Source: Crenobacter caeni
GTDB lineage: Bacteria; Pseudomonadota; Gammaproteobacteria; Burkholderiales; Chromobacteriaceae
NCBI RefSeq assembly: GCF_010435965.1
Contig: NZ_JAAGAA010000017.1
Location: forward strand, 1-43,363
DNA length: 43,363 bases
Direction of reading: 5' to 3'
A program made the position numbers and the translations under genes. Under the pieces are notes generated by a model. That model was given only the letters and a program-made list of their open reading frames with translations, was not told the DNA's origin and ran no database searches. Below, piece after piece: positions 23,754 to 32,608 of this stretch (the first letter of the stretch is position 1; every line of letters starts with the position of its first letter).

Positions 23754-24674
23754 ATGGCTAACCCGCTGTACCGCAAACACATCATTTCCATCCCCGACTT
23801 CAGCCGCGAGGAGCTGGAGCTGGTGGTCGAGACTGCCGGCCGTCTCAAGCGCGAGCCGCGCAACGACCTGCTCAAGGGCCGCCTGATCGGCAGCTGCTTC
23901 TTCGAGGCGTCGACCCGCACCCGCCTGTCGTTCGAAACCGCCGTGCAGCGTCTGGGCGGCACCGTGATCGGCTTCGCGGACGGCGGCAACACCTCGGCCA
24001 AGAAGGGCGAGACCCTGGCCGACTCGCTGAAGATCATCGGTTCGTACACCGACGCGGTGGTGATGCGCCACCCGAAAGAAGGCGCCGCCCGTCTGGCCAG
24101 CGAGTTCTCCGAAGTGCCGATCATCAACGGCGGCGACGGTTCGAACCAGCACCCGACGCAGACTCTGCTCGACCTGTTCTCCATCTACGAGACACAGGGC
24201 CGCCTCGACGGCCTGACCGTTGCCTTCGTCGGCGATCTCAAGTACGGCCGCACCGTGCATTCGCTGACGCAGGCGCTGTCGCTGTTCGGCGCGCGATTCT
24301 ACTTCGTCGCGCCCGAGGCGCTGGCGATGCCGGATTACATCTGCGAAGAGCTCGACGAGAAGGGCATCGAGTACACCATCGTCAACTCGCTCGACGACGT
24401 GGTCCCGCAGGTCGACATCCTGTACATGACCCGCGTGCAGCGCGAGCGCTTCGACGAGGCCGAGTTCAAGAAGATCCAGGGCAAATACATCCTGAAGGCA
24501 GACATGCTCAAGGGCGCGCGCACCAACATGAAGGTGCTGCACCCGCTGCCGCGCGTGGACGAGATCGAGGTCGACGTCGACGCGACGCCGCACGCGTACT
24601 ACTTCCAGCAGGCGAAGAACGGCGTGTACGCCCGCCAGGCGCTGCTGTCGCTGGTGCTCAACGAAACCGTCTGA
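23754..24674 (+). CDS. pyrB: Aspartate carbamoyltransferase catalytic chain
   Basis: 306 residues, the class-B length. It condenses carbamoyl phosphate with aspartate in pyrimidine synthesis. Carbamoyl-phosphate-binding STRTR is at 53-57, with the KKGETLADS loop, [10 protein letters not shown] and HPLPRVDE also present. CAGGAG lies 7 bases before the ATG; a GTG 6 bases further up is rejected on spacing. It is followed by pyrI after 29 bp, so the holoenzyme is the allosteric c6r6 type. Confidence 0.98.
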   Translation: MANPLYRKHIISIPDFSREELELVVETAGRLKREPRNDLLKGRLIGSCFFEASTRTRLSFETAVQRLGGTVIGFADGGNTSAKKGETLADSLKIIGSYTDAVVMRHPKEGAARLASEFSEVPIINGGDGSNQHPTQTLLDLFSIYETQGRLDGLTVAFVGDLKYGRTVHSLTQALSLFGARFYFVAPEALAMPDYICEELDEKGIEYTIVNSLDDVVPQVDILYMTRVQRERFDEAEFKKIQGKYILKADMLKGARTNMKVLHPLPRVDEIEVDVDATPHAYYFQQAKNGVYARQALLSLVLNETV

Positions 24675-24703
24675 ACCGAACCGGGAACTAGAAAGGATAC
24701 GCC

Positions 24704-25162
24704 ATGCAATACACCCGTACCGTCGAAGCGCTGAAAGAGGGCACCGTTATCGACCATATCCCGGCCGGTCAGGGGCTGAAGATCCTGCGCCTGTTCCGCC
24801 TGGCCGATACCGGCGAGCGCGTGACCGTCGGCCTGAACCTGGTCAGCCGCCATATGGGCAGCAAGGACATCATCAAGGTCGAGAACATCGCGCTGACCGA
24901 AGACCAAGCCAACGAACTGGCGCTGTTCGCGCCGCAGGCGACCGTCAACGTGATCGAGAACTTCGAGGTGGTGAAGAAGCACAAGCTCGAGCTGCCGGAG
25001 ACCATCGAGGGCATCTTCTCGTGCCCGAACTCGAACTGCATCTCGCATAACGAACCGGTTAGCAGCTTTTTCTATGTCAAAGCCGGTAAAAATGACACGA
25101 AAATGCGCTGCAAGTATTGCGAAAAGTCCTTCAGTAAGGATATCGTTGCCGAAGTGCGCTAA
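24704..25162 (+). CDS. pyrI: Aspartate carbamoyltransferase regulatory chain
   Basis: 152 residues. The N-terminal allosteric domain binds CTP/ATP. The C-terminal zinc domain has Cys107, Cys112, Cys136 and Cys139 (CPNSNC, CKYC), which contacts PyrB. AAAGGATACGCC precedes the ATG. A strong terminator (25229-25260) ends the operon. Confidence 0.98.
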   Translation: MQYTRTVEALKEGTVIDHIPAGQGLKILRLFRLADTGERVTVGLNLVSRHMGSKDIIKVENIALTEDQANELALFAPQATVNVIENFEVVKKHKLELPETIEGIFSCPNSNCISHNEPVSSFFYVKAGKNDTKMRCKYCEKSFSKDIVAEVR

Positions 25163-25228
25163 GTCGTACCAAGGGAATAGAGAGAAATATCAAGAGCAGA
25201 CGCTGCGCAAGACAGCTTAAGCCAGAGT

Positions 25229-25260
25229 CAAAAGCGCCACGGTTCGCCGTGGCGCTTTTG
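25229..25260 (+). terminator. Terminator of pyrBI
   Basis: A perfect 14-bp stem (CAAAAGCGCCACGG and complement) with a TTCG tetraloop, followed by CTTTT. Confidence 0.93.
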
Positions 25261-25315
25261 CTTTTCCGGCACGCCGTTTGCTAGGAAAGCCCGGTCTCCC
25301 AGCCCAGGGGCTTCC

Positions 25316-25552
25316 ATGCCGCCCATCCAGACTTTGCACGCCGTAAGCCAAGAAGAAGGCCGTACCCGCGAGTTGCTGATGTTCAATACGCCGCGTTCGG
25401 TACGCGCGCGCGAAATTGTCCGCCACGACGGCGGACGGCTCTGGCTGGTCGAGCGTTACGACGCGAACCTTTGCCAGTGGCTGCGGCGGGCCGCGTGCGC
25501 GGACGCGGCCGCCGTGTTCGAGCAGGTCGAGCGGCTGGGCGCCGGCGGCTGA
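25316..25552 (+). CDS. Small conserved-looking protein of unknown function
   Basis: 78 residues (MPPIQTLHAVSQEEGRTREL at the start), soluble, mixed charge, no membrane segment. AGGGG lies 5 bases before the ATG and codon use matches the neighbours, so I think it is real. It sits between the pyrBI terminator and the 3' end of the indolepyruvate oxidoreductase gene. I do not recognise a family; a small beta-hairpin-rich fold is possible from IVRHDGGRLWLVERYD. Confidence 0.55.
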   Translation: MPPIQTLHAVSQEEGRTRELLMFNTPRSVRAREIVRHDGGRLWLVERYDANLCQWLRRAACADAAAVFEQVERLGAGG

Positions 25553-25556
25553 CTGC

Positions 25557-28500
25557 CTAGGCGGCACTCTGCTGGCTGTCTGCGGCCGCAAGCTCCGTAC
25601 GCAGCGCCTGCTGCGCCGCGCCGACCTCATGCCAGCTGGCCGCCTTCACATGGCCGTAACCGCGCACGCGCTGGTAGCTCTCCAGCAGCCGGCACGCCGT
25701 CTCCAGCGTGGCGGCGGACAGGCCTGACAGCACGGCGTCGGCGTCGCGTTCGAAGCGCGACACCAGCTCGCGTTCGAGCTTGCGGTCGGCCTGGTGCGCG
25801 AACGGGTCGAAGGCGGTGCCGCGCAGGAAGCGTAGCCTGGCGAGCAGGCCGAGCGCGTGCAGCAGCCACGGGCCGAAGCTCCGCTTGCGGCCGTCCTTGG
25901 GGACGAGCCACGCCGGCGCCAGCTGGAAGACGATGCGGTAGTCGCCCTCGAACTGTTTCTCCAGCGATTGCCGGAACTCGGGCTGGCTGTACAGGCGTGC
26001 CACCTCGTACTCGTCCTTGCTGGCGAGCAGCTGGTAGTAGCTGCGCGCGACGGTGCAGGTGAGGCGGGTGCTGCCCGGCGTGCGGGCTTCTTCCGCCGCC
26101 TGCACCCGTTCGACCAGCGCGCGGTGGCGGCTGGCCAGCGCGGCGTCCTGGTACGCGGTCAGTTCGCTGCCGTAGCGCTGCAGCAGCGCATGCGGTGTTT
26201 CACGTGGAACGAAGTGGACGACGTTGGCGCGGGTGACGCGGCGGGCAATTTCATCGGGCTGGTGCGCGGCATGGCGCCCCCAGGCGAAGGCGGCGAGGTT
26301 GAAGTCGATCGCGTTGCCGTTGATGCGGATCGCCTCGGAGATGGCCTGGCGCGATAGCGGGACCAGCCCGAGCTGCCACGCGTAGCCGAGCATGAACATA
26401 TTGCTGGCCAGCGCGTCGCCCTGCAGCGCGACGGCGGTCGCCGTCGCGTCGACTTCGTACACATGGTCGCGGCCGACCGCGGCGGCGAGGGTATCCAGCA
26501 TCGCCTGCGCCGGGAAGCCCTGGTCCGGGTTGCGCAGGAAGGCGCTGGTCGGCGACTCGAAACGGTTGACGACGACCCGGCTGAACCCCTCGCGCAGCTT
26601 GGCGAGCGCCTCTTCGGCCGCGCCGACCACCAGGTCGCAGGCGAGCACCAGGTCGGCGTCGCCGGCGGCGATACGCACCGCGTGCAGCGCCTGCCCCTCC
26701 GGCGCGATGCGCACGTGCGACCACACCGATCCGCCTTTCTGCGCGAGCCCAGCCATGTCGAGCACGGTCACGCCGGCGCCGTCCACCCACGCCGCCATGC
26801 CGAGTACCTGGCCGATGGTCACCACCCCGGTGCCGCCGACGCCGGCGATCATGATGCCGTACGGGCGGTCGAGTGTGGGCAGCGTCGGCTCCGGCAGCGG
26901 CGGCAGCGTGTCCGGGCTCAGCTTGTCCGCCGCCGGACGGCGCAGCCGGCCGCCTTCGACGATGACGAAGCTCGGGCAGAAGCCTTCGACGCAGCTGTAG
27001 TCCTTGTTGCAGCTTGACTGGTCGATGCGCCGCTTGCGGCCGAACGGCGTCTCGACCGGCAGCACCGACAGGCAGCCGGACTTCTGCGAGCAGTCGCCGC
27101 AGCCTTCGCACACCCGCTCGTTGATGAAGGCACGGCGCGCCGGGTCGGGGTACTGGCCCTTCTTGCGGCGTCGGCGCTTCTCGGCCGCGCAGGTCTGGTC
27201 GTGGATCAGCACGGTGACGCCGGCCGTCTCGCGCAGCTCGCGCTGCAGCCGGTCGAGCTCGCGGCGGTGGAATACCTCGACGCCGGGGGCGAGCGAGGCG
27301 AGCAGACCGTGCGCGACACGGTACTTCTCCGGCTCGTCGCTGGTGATCACGATGCGCGCGACGTTCTCGGCGGCGAGCTGGCGGGTGATCATCGGCACGT
27401 CGAGCGGGCCGTCGACATGCTGGCCGCCGGTCATCGCCACCGCGTCGTTGTACAGCAGCTTGTAGGTGATGTTGACGCCGGCGGCGACCGCGGCGCGGAT
27501 CGCCAGCAGGCCGCTGTGGAAATAGGTGCCGTCGCCCAGGTTGGCGAACACGTGGCGGGTGCGGGTGAACGGCGCCTGGCCGATCCACGGCACGCCTTCG
27601 CCGCCCATCTGGCTGAAGGTCTTGGTGTCCGGGTCTATCCACGTCGCCATGTAGTGGCAGCCGATGCCGGCCAGCGCCCGGCTGCCCGCGGGCACGCGGG
27701 TGCTGGTGTTGTGCGGGCAACCGGAGCAGTAGTGCGGCAGGCGCGCTAGCGTCTGCCGCGGTCGGGTCAGCTGCGCCTCCTTGTCCGCGTAAAAGCGCAG
27801 CCGGTCGTGGATGTTGACGCTGTCGACGATGTTGGCGAGGCGGTCGGCAATCGCGCGCGCGATGCGCGCCGGCGTCAGCTCGCCGGCGGCCGGCAGCAGC
27901 CAGTCGCCGTGCGGCAGCGTCCATTCGCCCTTCTCGGCGAACTTGCCGACCACGCGCGGGCGCACGTCCTCGCGCCAGTTGTACAGCTGTTCCTTCAGCT
28001 GGTATTCGATGATCTGCCGCTTCTCCTCGACGACCAGGATTTCTTCCAGCCCCTCGGCGAAGTGGCGGATGCCTTCCGGCTCGAGCGGCCAGCTCATGCC
28101 GACCTTGTAGATGCGCAGGCCGATGTCGGCGGCGAGCGCGTCGTCGATGCCCAGGTCGTCGAGCGCCTGGCGCACGTCGAGGTAGCTCTTGCCGGTGGTG
28201 ACGATGCCGAGACGCGCGTTCGGTGAGTCGAGCACCACCCGGTTGAGGCGGTTGGCGCGCGCGTAGGCGAGCGCCGCGTACAGCCGGTGGTGCAGCAGGC
28301 GTTCTTCCTGCGCGAGCGGCGGGTCCGGCCAGCGGATCGACACGCCGCCGTCCGGCAGCGGGAAGTCGGCGGGCAGCACCGGCGCGAAGCGCCCGGGCGA
28401 CACGTCGACGATGGCGCTGCTCTCTATGGTGTCGGTCACCGCCTTCAGCGCGACCCAGCAGCCGCTGTAGCGGCTCATCGCCCAGCCGTGCAGGCCGAAG

Positions 28501-29042
28501 TCGATCACTTCCTGCACGCCGGAGGGGTTGAGTACCGGGATCATGCTGGCGGCGAGGATGTGGTCGGACTGGTGCGAGAAGGTCGACGACTTGGCGGCGT
28601 GGTCGTCGCCGCACACCAGGAGCACGCCGCCCAAGGGGCTGCTGCCGGCCGCGTTGCCGTGCTTGAGCACGTCGGCCGAGCGGTCGACGCCGGGGCCCTT
28701 GCCGTACCACATCGAAAACACGCCGTCGACGGTCGCGCCCTCGAACAGCCCGAGCTGCTGGGTGCCCCATACCGCCGTCGCCGCCAGGTCCTCGTTGATG
28801 CCGCGGCGGAACACCACGTCGTGCGCGCGCAGGGGGTCGGCGGCCGCTTCCATTGCCAGGTCGACGCCGCCCAAGGGAGAACCCCGGTAGCCGGTGACGA
28901 AGCCGGCGGTGTTCAGGCCGCGCGCGCGGTCGTGGTCGCGTTGCAGCATGGTCAGCCTGACCAGTGCCTGGATGCCGCTCATCAGTACCAGCCCGGTCGG
29001 CTGCAAGTACTTGTCGGCGAGGGTTGCATGCCGGATCGACAT
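25557..29042 (-). CDS. Indolepyruvate:ferredoxin oxidoreductase, fused large form
   Basis: 1161 residues fusing the parts of IorA and IorB. It decarboxylates aryl-2-oxoacids such as indolepyruvate to acyl-CoA, reducing ferredoxin. The order is an N-terminal pyrimidine-binding domain, SGCPHNTS (about 442-449), a TPP-binding region (GDGTYFHSGLLAIRAA to NDAVAMTGGQH), and an iron-sulfur segment CEGCGDCSQKSGC (about 641-653). The gamma-type domain (GVGGTGVVTIGQVLGMAA) and a C-terminal extension follow. AGGAG lies upstream of the ATG. A parS site lies within the coding sequence at 26197-26210. It is probably used in amino-acid catabolism. Confidence 0.93.
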   Translation of the reverse strand: MSIRHATLADKYLQPTGLVLMSGIQALVRLTMLQRDHDRARGLNTAGFVTGYRGSPLGGVDLAMEAAADPLRAHDVVFRRGINEDLAATAVWGTQQLGLFEGATVDGVFSMWYGKGPGVDRSADVLKHGNAAGSSPLGGVLLVCGDDHAAKSSTFSHQSDHILAASMIPVLNPSGVQEVIDFGLHGWAMSRYSGCWVALKAVTDTIESSAIVDVSPGRFAPVLPADFPLPDGGVSIRWPDPPLAQEERLLHHRLYAALAYARANRLNRVVLDSPNARLGIVTTGKSYLDVRQALDDLGIDDALAADIGLRIYKVGMSWPLEPEGIRHFAEGLEEILVVEEKRQIIEYQLKEQLYNWREDVRPRVVGKFAEKGEWTLPHGDWLLPAAGELTPARIARAIADRLANIVDSVNIHDRLRFYADKEAQLTRPRQTLARLPHYCSGCPHNTSTRVPAGSRALAGIGCHYMATWIDPDTKTFSQMGGEGVPWIGQAPFTRTRHVFANLGDGTYFHSGLLAIRAAVAAGVNITYKLLYNDAVAMTGGQHVDGPLDVPMITRQLAAENVARIVITSDEPEKYRVAHGLLASLAPGVEVFHRRELDRLQRELRETAGVTVLIHDQTCAAEKRRRRKKGQYPDPARRAFINERVCEGCGDCSQKSGCLSVLPVETPFGRKRRIDQSSCNKDYSCVEGFCPSFVIVEGGRLRRPAADKLSPDTLPPLPEPTLPTLDRPYGIMIAGVGGTGVVTIGQVLGMAAWVDGAGVTVLDMAGLAQKGGSVWSHVRIAPEGQALHAVRIAAGDADLVLACDLVVGAAEEALAKLREGFSRVVVNRFESPTSAFLRNPDQGFPAQAMLDTLAAAVGRDHVYEVDATATAVALQGDALASNMFMLGYAWQLGLVPLSRQAISEAIRINGNAIDFNLAAFAWGRHAAHQPDEIARRVTRANVVHFVPRETPHALLQRYGSELTAYQDAALASRHRALVERVQAAEEARTPGSTRLTCTVARSYYQLLASKDEYEVARLYSQPEFRQSLEKQFEGDYRIVFQLAPAWLVPKDGRKRSFGPWLLHALGLLARLRFLRGTAFDPFAHQADRKLERELVSRFERDADAVLSGLSAATLETACRLLESYQRVRGYGHVKAASWHEVGAAQQALRTELAAADSQQSAA
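26196..26211. promoter_or_regulatory. parS site 3, inside coding sequence
   Basis: GTTTCACGTGGAAC (26197-26210) has the same core as the other four sites, and is the only one within a gene (the indolepyruvate oxidoreductase, C-terminal part). Confidence 0.8.
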
Positions 29043-29257
29043 GTTTGCTCTCCTGTCGGTCGCGCTTGTGGCGCGGTGCGTGGAACGAAGCCTTGCTTAT
29101 TTGTAGTGGGTAGGCGGGGGAAGACCAGAGGACGGCGACGGATAGCCGGAAATCCAATGTTTAATGCATTTGAATGGCAGAAGTTGCCAGTCAACGTCAT
29201 GATTGGCGCGTGACGGCTGTGCTAGAGTGGTCGACTGTCGTTTTCTGCCTGTCCATC

Positions 29258-30163
29258 ATGTCCACCCAACCGCTCGAGGCCCGTCGCGGCCTGATGTTCG
29301 CCGCCGGCGCCTACCTGTGCTGGGGGCTGTTCCCGCTTTACTGGAAGCCGCTGTCGCAGGTGCCGGCGCTGCAGATCCTGTGCCACCGCATCGTGTGGTC
29401 GGCGCTGCTGCTGGCGCTGATCCTTGCCGTACGCGGCGGCTGGGGCTGGCTGGCCGAGTCGCTGCGCGACAGGCGCAGGCTTGGCCTGCTCGCACTGTCG
29501 GCCGGCATGCTGTCGGCCAACTGGCTGATCTATATCTGGGCGGTCACCCATAACCGCGTGGTCGAGGCGAGCCTCGGTTACTTCATCAACCCGCTGGTCA
29601 ACGTGCTGATCGGGCGGATGGTGCTCGGCGAGCGGCTGACGCGGCCGCAGGCGCTGGCGGTCATCGTGTCTGCGCTGGGGGTGGGGTGGTTGACGCTCAC
29701 GGCCGGCACGCTGCCGTGGATCGCGCTGCTGCTCGCGGTGAGCTTCGGCGTGTACGGGCTGCTGCGCAAGACCGCGCGCTTGCCGTCGCTGGAAGGGCTG
29801 GCGCTGGAGACCTGGCTGCTGTTCCCGCTGGCGTTCGCGGGCCTTATGTGGTTCGAGTTCGAGGGGACGGGCGCCTTCCTGCACGGCGCGCCGCTGAACG
29901 ACTGGCTGCTGGTCGGCGGCGGCATCGTGACGACGCTGCCCTTGCTGATGTTCGCGTCCGGCGCGCGCCGGCTGACGCTGACCACGCTGGGGCTGATGCA
30001 GTACATCTCGCCGACGCTGCAGTTCCTGCTCGGCGTCTGGCTGTACCACGAGCCGTTCGGCGGCAGCCGCATGTTCGGCTACGCGCTGATCTGGAGCGCG
30101 CTGGCGATGTACTCGGGCAGCAGCCTGTACGCGTTGTGGCAAAAGCGCCGGCCGCGCGGGTGA
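29258..30163 (+). CDS. rarD: EamA/DMT-family transporter RarD
   Basis: 301 residues with about ten membrane helices in two EamA repeats. The N-terminus RRGLMFAAGAYLCWGLFPLYW and the blocks ANWLIYIWAV, SLGYFINPLVNVL and LQYISPTLQFLLGVW-like end match the RarD subfamily. It is an inner-membrane metabolite permease; the substrate is not known. I chose the ATG at 29258 because upstream in-frame residues are not family-like; no Shine-Dalgarno is visible. Divergent from the oxidoreductase gene. Confidence 0.88.
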   Translation: MSTQPLEARRGLMFAAGAYLCWGLFPLYWKPLSQVPALQILCHRIVWSALLLALILAVRGGWGWLAESLRDRRRLGLLALSAGMLSANWLIYIWAVTHNRVVEASLGYFINPLVNVLIGRMVLGERLTRPQALAVIVSALGVGWLTLTAGTLPWIALLLAVSFGVYGLLRKTARLPSLEGLALETWLLFPLAFAGLMWFEFEGTGAFLHGAPLNDWLLVGGGIVTTLPLLMFASGARRLTLTTLGLMQYISPTLQFLLGVWLYHEPFGGSRMFGYALIWSALAMYSGSSLYALWQKRRPRG

Positions 30164-30167
30164 CGGC

Positions 30168-30959
30168 TTACTGGTTGGCGCGCACCCAGCGCTGCCACTG
30201 CTCGAACAGCTCGGGGTCGATCGCGGCGACCGCCGAGCGTTTCCACGGCTCGCCGTGCCAGTAATCGTCGTCGTCGAGCGACACCACGCGGCCGCCGGCT
30301 TCCTCGAGGATCAGGCAGCCGGCCGCGTAATCCCATAGCCTTTGCCCGCCGTGCAGGTAGATGTCGTAGCGGCCGGCGGCGAGGTAGCACCAGTCGAGCG
30401 TGCTCGAACCCATGTTGCGCTGGCTCGCGCACGGCGCGACGCTGTGCAGGCGGGCGGTCAGCCGCGCCGAGCGCAGGTACTTGAGGTCGATGCTGGCCAC
30501 CGCGTCGGCGATCGGCTTGGCGGTCTTCTTCAGCGGCAGGCGCACCCCGTTCAGGTGTGCGCCTTCGCCGCGGCACGCGTAGAACATCTCGTCGAGCACC
30601 GGGTTGTAGATGACGCCAAGTTCGCTGCGGCCGTTCTTCATCAGCGCGACCGAAATCGCGAAATACGGCAGGCCGTTGACGAAGTTGGTAGTGCCGTCGA
30701 TCGGGTCGACCACCCACAGCCCGTCCGGGTGCGCCGCCCACAGCGTTTCCTGTTCCTGTTCTGTCATTTCCTCGCCGAGCACCGGGTAGGGCAGGATGGC
30801 TGGCAGCAGCCGTCCGAGCGCGTGCTGGCAGGCGAGGTCAGCCTCGGTGAACAGAGTGCCGTCGCCCTTGCGGTGCGAGCCGACGCGCAAGAAGCGCGGC
30901 ATCACCTCGGTCTGGGCGACTTCACGGACCACGCTGATGACCTGTTCGACGGCTTGCAT
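30168..30959 (-). CDS. Inositol monophosphatase-family phosphatase
   Basis: 263 residues. Metal-binding motifs are GEE (62-64), DPIDGTTNF (85-93) and the C-terminal WDYAAGCLILEEAGG. The family includes inositol-1-phosphatase (SuhB) and 3'-phosphoadenosine 5'-phosphate phosphatase (CysQ); the sequence alone does not decide between them. AGGAAAG precedes the ATG. It is convergent with rarD (4 bp apart) and divergent from rsmE. Confidence 0.88.
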   Translation of the reverse strand: MQAVEQVISVVREVAQTEVMPRFLRVGSHRKGDGTLFTEADLACQHALGRLLPAILPYPVLGEEMTEQEQETLWAAHPDGLWVVDPIDGTTNFVNGLPYFAISVALMKNGRSELGVIYNPVLDEMFYACRGEGAHLNGVRLPLKKTAKPIADAVASIDLKYLRSARLTARLHSVAPCASQRNMGSSTLDWCYLAAGRYDIYLHGGQRLWDYAAGCLILEEAGGRVVSLDDDDYWHGEPWKRSAVAAIDPELFEQWQRWVRANQ

Positions 30960-31007
30960 GCAGGGCTTTCCTTTATGTGGGCCGGCGGTTTGCCGGCGCT
31001 GCGCGCT

Positions 31008-31013
31008 TATAAT
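31008..31013 (+). promoter_or_regulatory. -10 element for rsmE
   Basis: A perfect TATAAT lies 61 bases before the rsmE start in the divergent gap. The -35 area (GCGGTT) is weak. Confidence 0.45.
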
Positions 31014-31074
31014 GGGCGCTGTTTTCATCGCGGCGCCGGGTGCGGCGGCCGCTTTTTCACGGGTTGCCCCAATC

Positions 31075-31800
31075 ATGCCAAGGTTTTATGTCAGAACGCT
31101 ACTGGGTGCGGGTCAGGAGTTGTCCCTGCCCGACGCCGTGGTGCGCCATATCCAGGTGCTGCGCCTGCAAGCGGGCGACGCGCTGACCCTGTTCAACGGT
31201 GACGGCTGCGAGTATCCGGCGACGCTGCTGTCGCTGGGCAAGCGCGACGCGCGCTGCCTGATCGGCGAGCGCAGCGAGACCAGCCGCGAGAGCCCGCTGT
31301 GGCTCGGCCTCGCGCAGGCGATCTCGTCCGGCGACCGCATGGAATTCACCCTGCAGAAGGGCGTCGAGATGGGGGTCAGCGTATTCCAGCCGCTGTCGAC
31401 CGAGCGGTCGATCGTTCGCCTGTCCGGCGAGCGCGCGCAAAAGCGTGTCGAGCGCTGGCAGGAGATCGTGCTGTCGGCGTGCGAGCAGTGTGGCCGCAAC
31501 ACGCTGCCGGAAGTGCGGCCCATCCTGACCCTGCGCGAGTGGCTGGCCGAGTTGCCGGCGGCCGACGCGCAGCTGGTGCTGTCGCCGCTGGGCGAACGGC
31601 GGCTGGCGGACATGGCGACGGCGCCGTCGAGGGTATGGCTGATGGCGGGGCCGGAAGGCGGGTTGTCGGCGCAGGAAGAGGCGCAGTCGCTGGACGCGGG
31701 CTGGCAGGCGCTGAAGCTCGGCCCGCGCATCCTGCGCACCGAGACCGCCGCGCTGGCCGCTGTCGCTGCGATGCAGACCTTGTGGGGCGATTACCGCTGA
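31075..31800 (+). CDS. rsmE: 16S rRNA m3U1498 methyltransferase
   Basis: 241 residues. An N-terminal PUA-like RNA-binding domain (RFYVRTLLGAGQELSLPD) is followed by a SPOUT methyltransferase knot with MAGPEGGLSAQE and LGPRILRTETAALAA, the SAM-binding trefoil. It methylates U1498 of 16S rRNA in the assembled 30S subunit. The start is assigned at the ATG where family homology begins; no good Shine-Dalgarno is seen. One base separates its stop from that of the convergent downstream gene. Confidence 0.95.
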   Translation: MPRFYVRTLLGAGQELSLPDAVVRHIQVLRLQAGDALTLFNGDGCEYPATLLSLGKRDARCLIGERSETSRESPLWLGLAQAISSGDRMEFTLQKGVEMGVSVFQPLSTERSIVRLSGERAQKRVERWQEIVLSACEQCGRNTLPEVRPILTLREWLAELPAADAQLVLSPLGERRLADMATAPSRVWLMAGPEGGLSAQEEAQSLDAGWQALKLGPRILRTETAALAAVAAMQTLWGDYR

Positions 31801-31801
31801 G

Positions 31802-32359
31802 TCAGCTTTCGCGGTAGACGAGGTGGCGCTGGTACAGCAGCTCGTTGCTGGCCAGCACCGCCGGCAGCGCGTCCGGCTGCACGCGGTCGAACACGAAGCG
31901 TCGGCCGGCGACCGACAGCGTGGCAGGGATCGGCGCATTTTCGTAGCGGCCGATCACCTCGTCCGAGGGCACCGGTTCGCTGCCCGAGGGCAGCGTCACG
32001 CCGCCGCTGGCGGCAGGCGCGTTTTCTTCCGCGTCGAAAGACCAGTCGCGCGCGTCCTGCGCCGGCGCGTTGGCCGGCGTCACCTGCTTGAGCCAGACCA
32101 GCAGCAGCCATTGCGGCAGCAGCGCCTTGTGCACGCGCTTGTCGTCGGTGACGACGCAGGTGACCTTGAACGCGTGGTTGCACTGGGTGCAGCGGGCGAC
32201 GGCGATGATGAACAGCCTGTCCTGGACCAGCGCCGCTTCCCCGATCATGCTTTCCGACTGCACCAGTGTCTTGCAGTGCGGGCAATGCTTGGCGAAACGG
32301 CTGATCGAAGCGCCGTTGGCGAAGCGGATCGGCAAAAAGCGGGAAATCTGTCCTGGCAT
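31802..32359 (-). CDS. Zinc-ribbon-like protein of unknown function
   Basis: 185 residues. Two CxxC pairs (CPHC near 26-29, CTQC near 57-60) suggest a zinc ribbon in the N-terminal third. A short hydrophobic stretch (LLPQWLLLVWLKQ) follows, then a Pro/Ala/Ser-rich linker and a C-terminal segment with AGRRFVFDRVQPDALPAVL. It is compact, with no signal peptide. I do not recognise a named family. It has a parS site 73 bp upstream of its start. Confidence 0.6.
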   Translation of the reverse strand: MPGQISRFLPIRFANGASISRFAKHCPHCKTLVQSESMIGEAALVQDRLFIIAVARCTQCNHAFKVTCVVTDDKRVHKALLPQWLLLVWLKQVTPANAPAQDARDWSFDAEENAPAASGGVTLPSGSEPVPSDEVIGRYENAPIPATLSVAGRRFVFDRVQPDALPAVLASNELLYQRHLVYRES

Positions 32360-32431
32360 GGGTCCTGACCAAAGGCAAACGTGCGCCCATTATACCCGAA
32401 AGGGGGCGGGGCGCCGGTTAGGGCGCGCAGA

Positions 32432-32447
32432 GGTTCCACGTGAAACC
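32432..32447. promoter_or_regulatory. parS site 4
   Basis: GTTCCACGTGAAAC (32433-32446), the same 14-mer as site 2, intergenic between the zinc-ribbon gene and the GntR gene. Confidence 0.8.
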
Positions 32448-32608
32448 CGGCAGCCGGTTATGACCAAGCAATCTATAGGTCAACGTCAAATGGCAAAGCA
32501 ATTTTATGTTCATTTTGTTTGATTTTGGACAACAGTGTGCTGTTTGGTCGTGGCCTCCGGCCGCGGCTTGGTGTTAAGAATGGCACAGGCAAGAGATTGG
32601 ACCTCACC

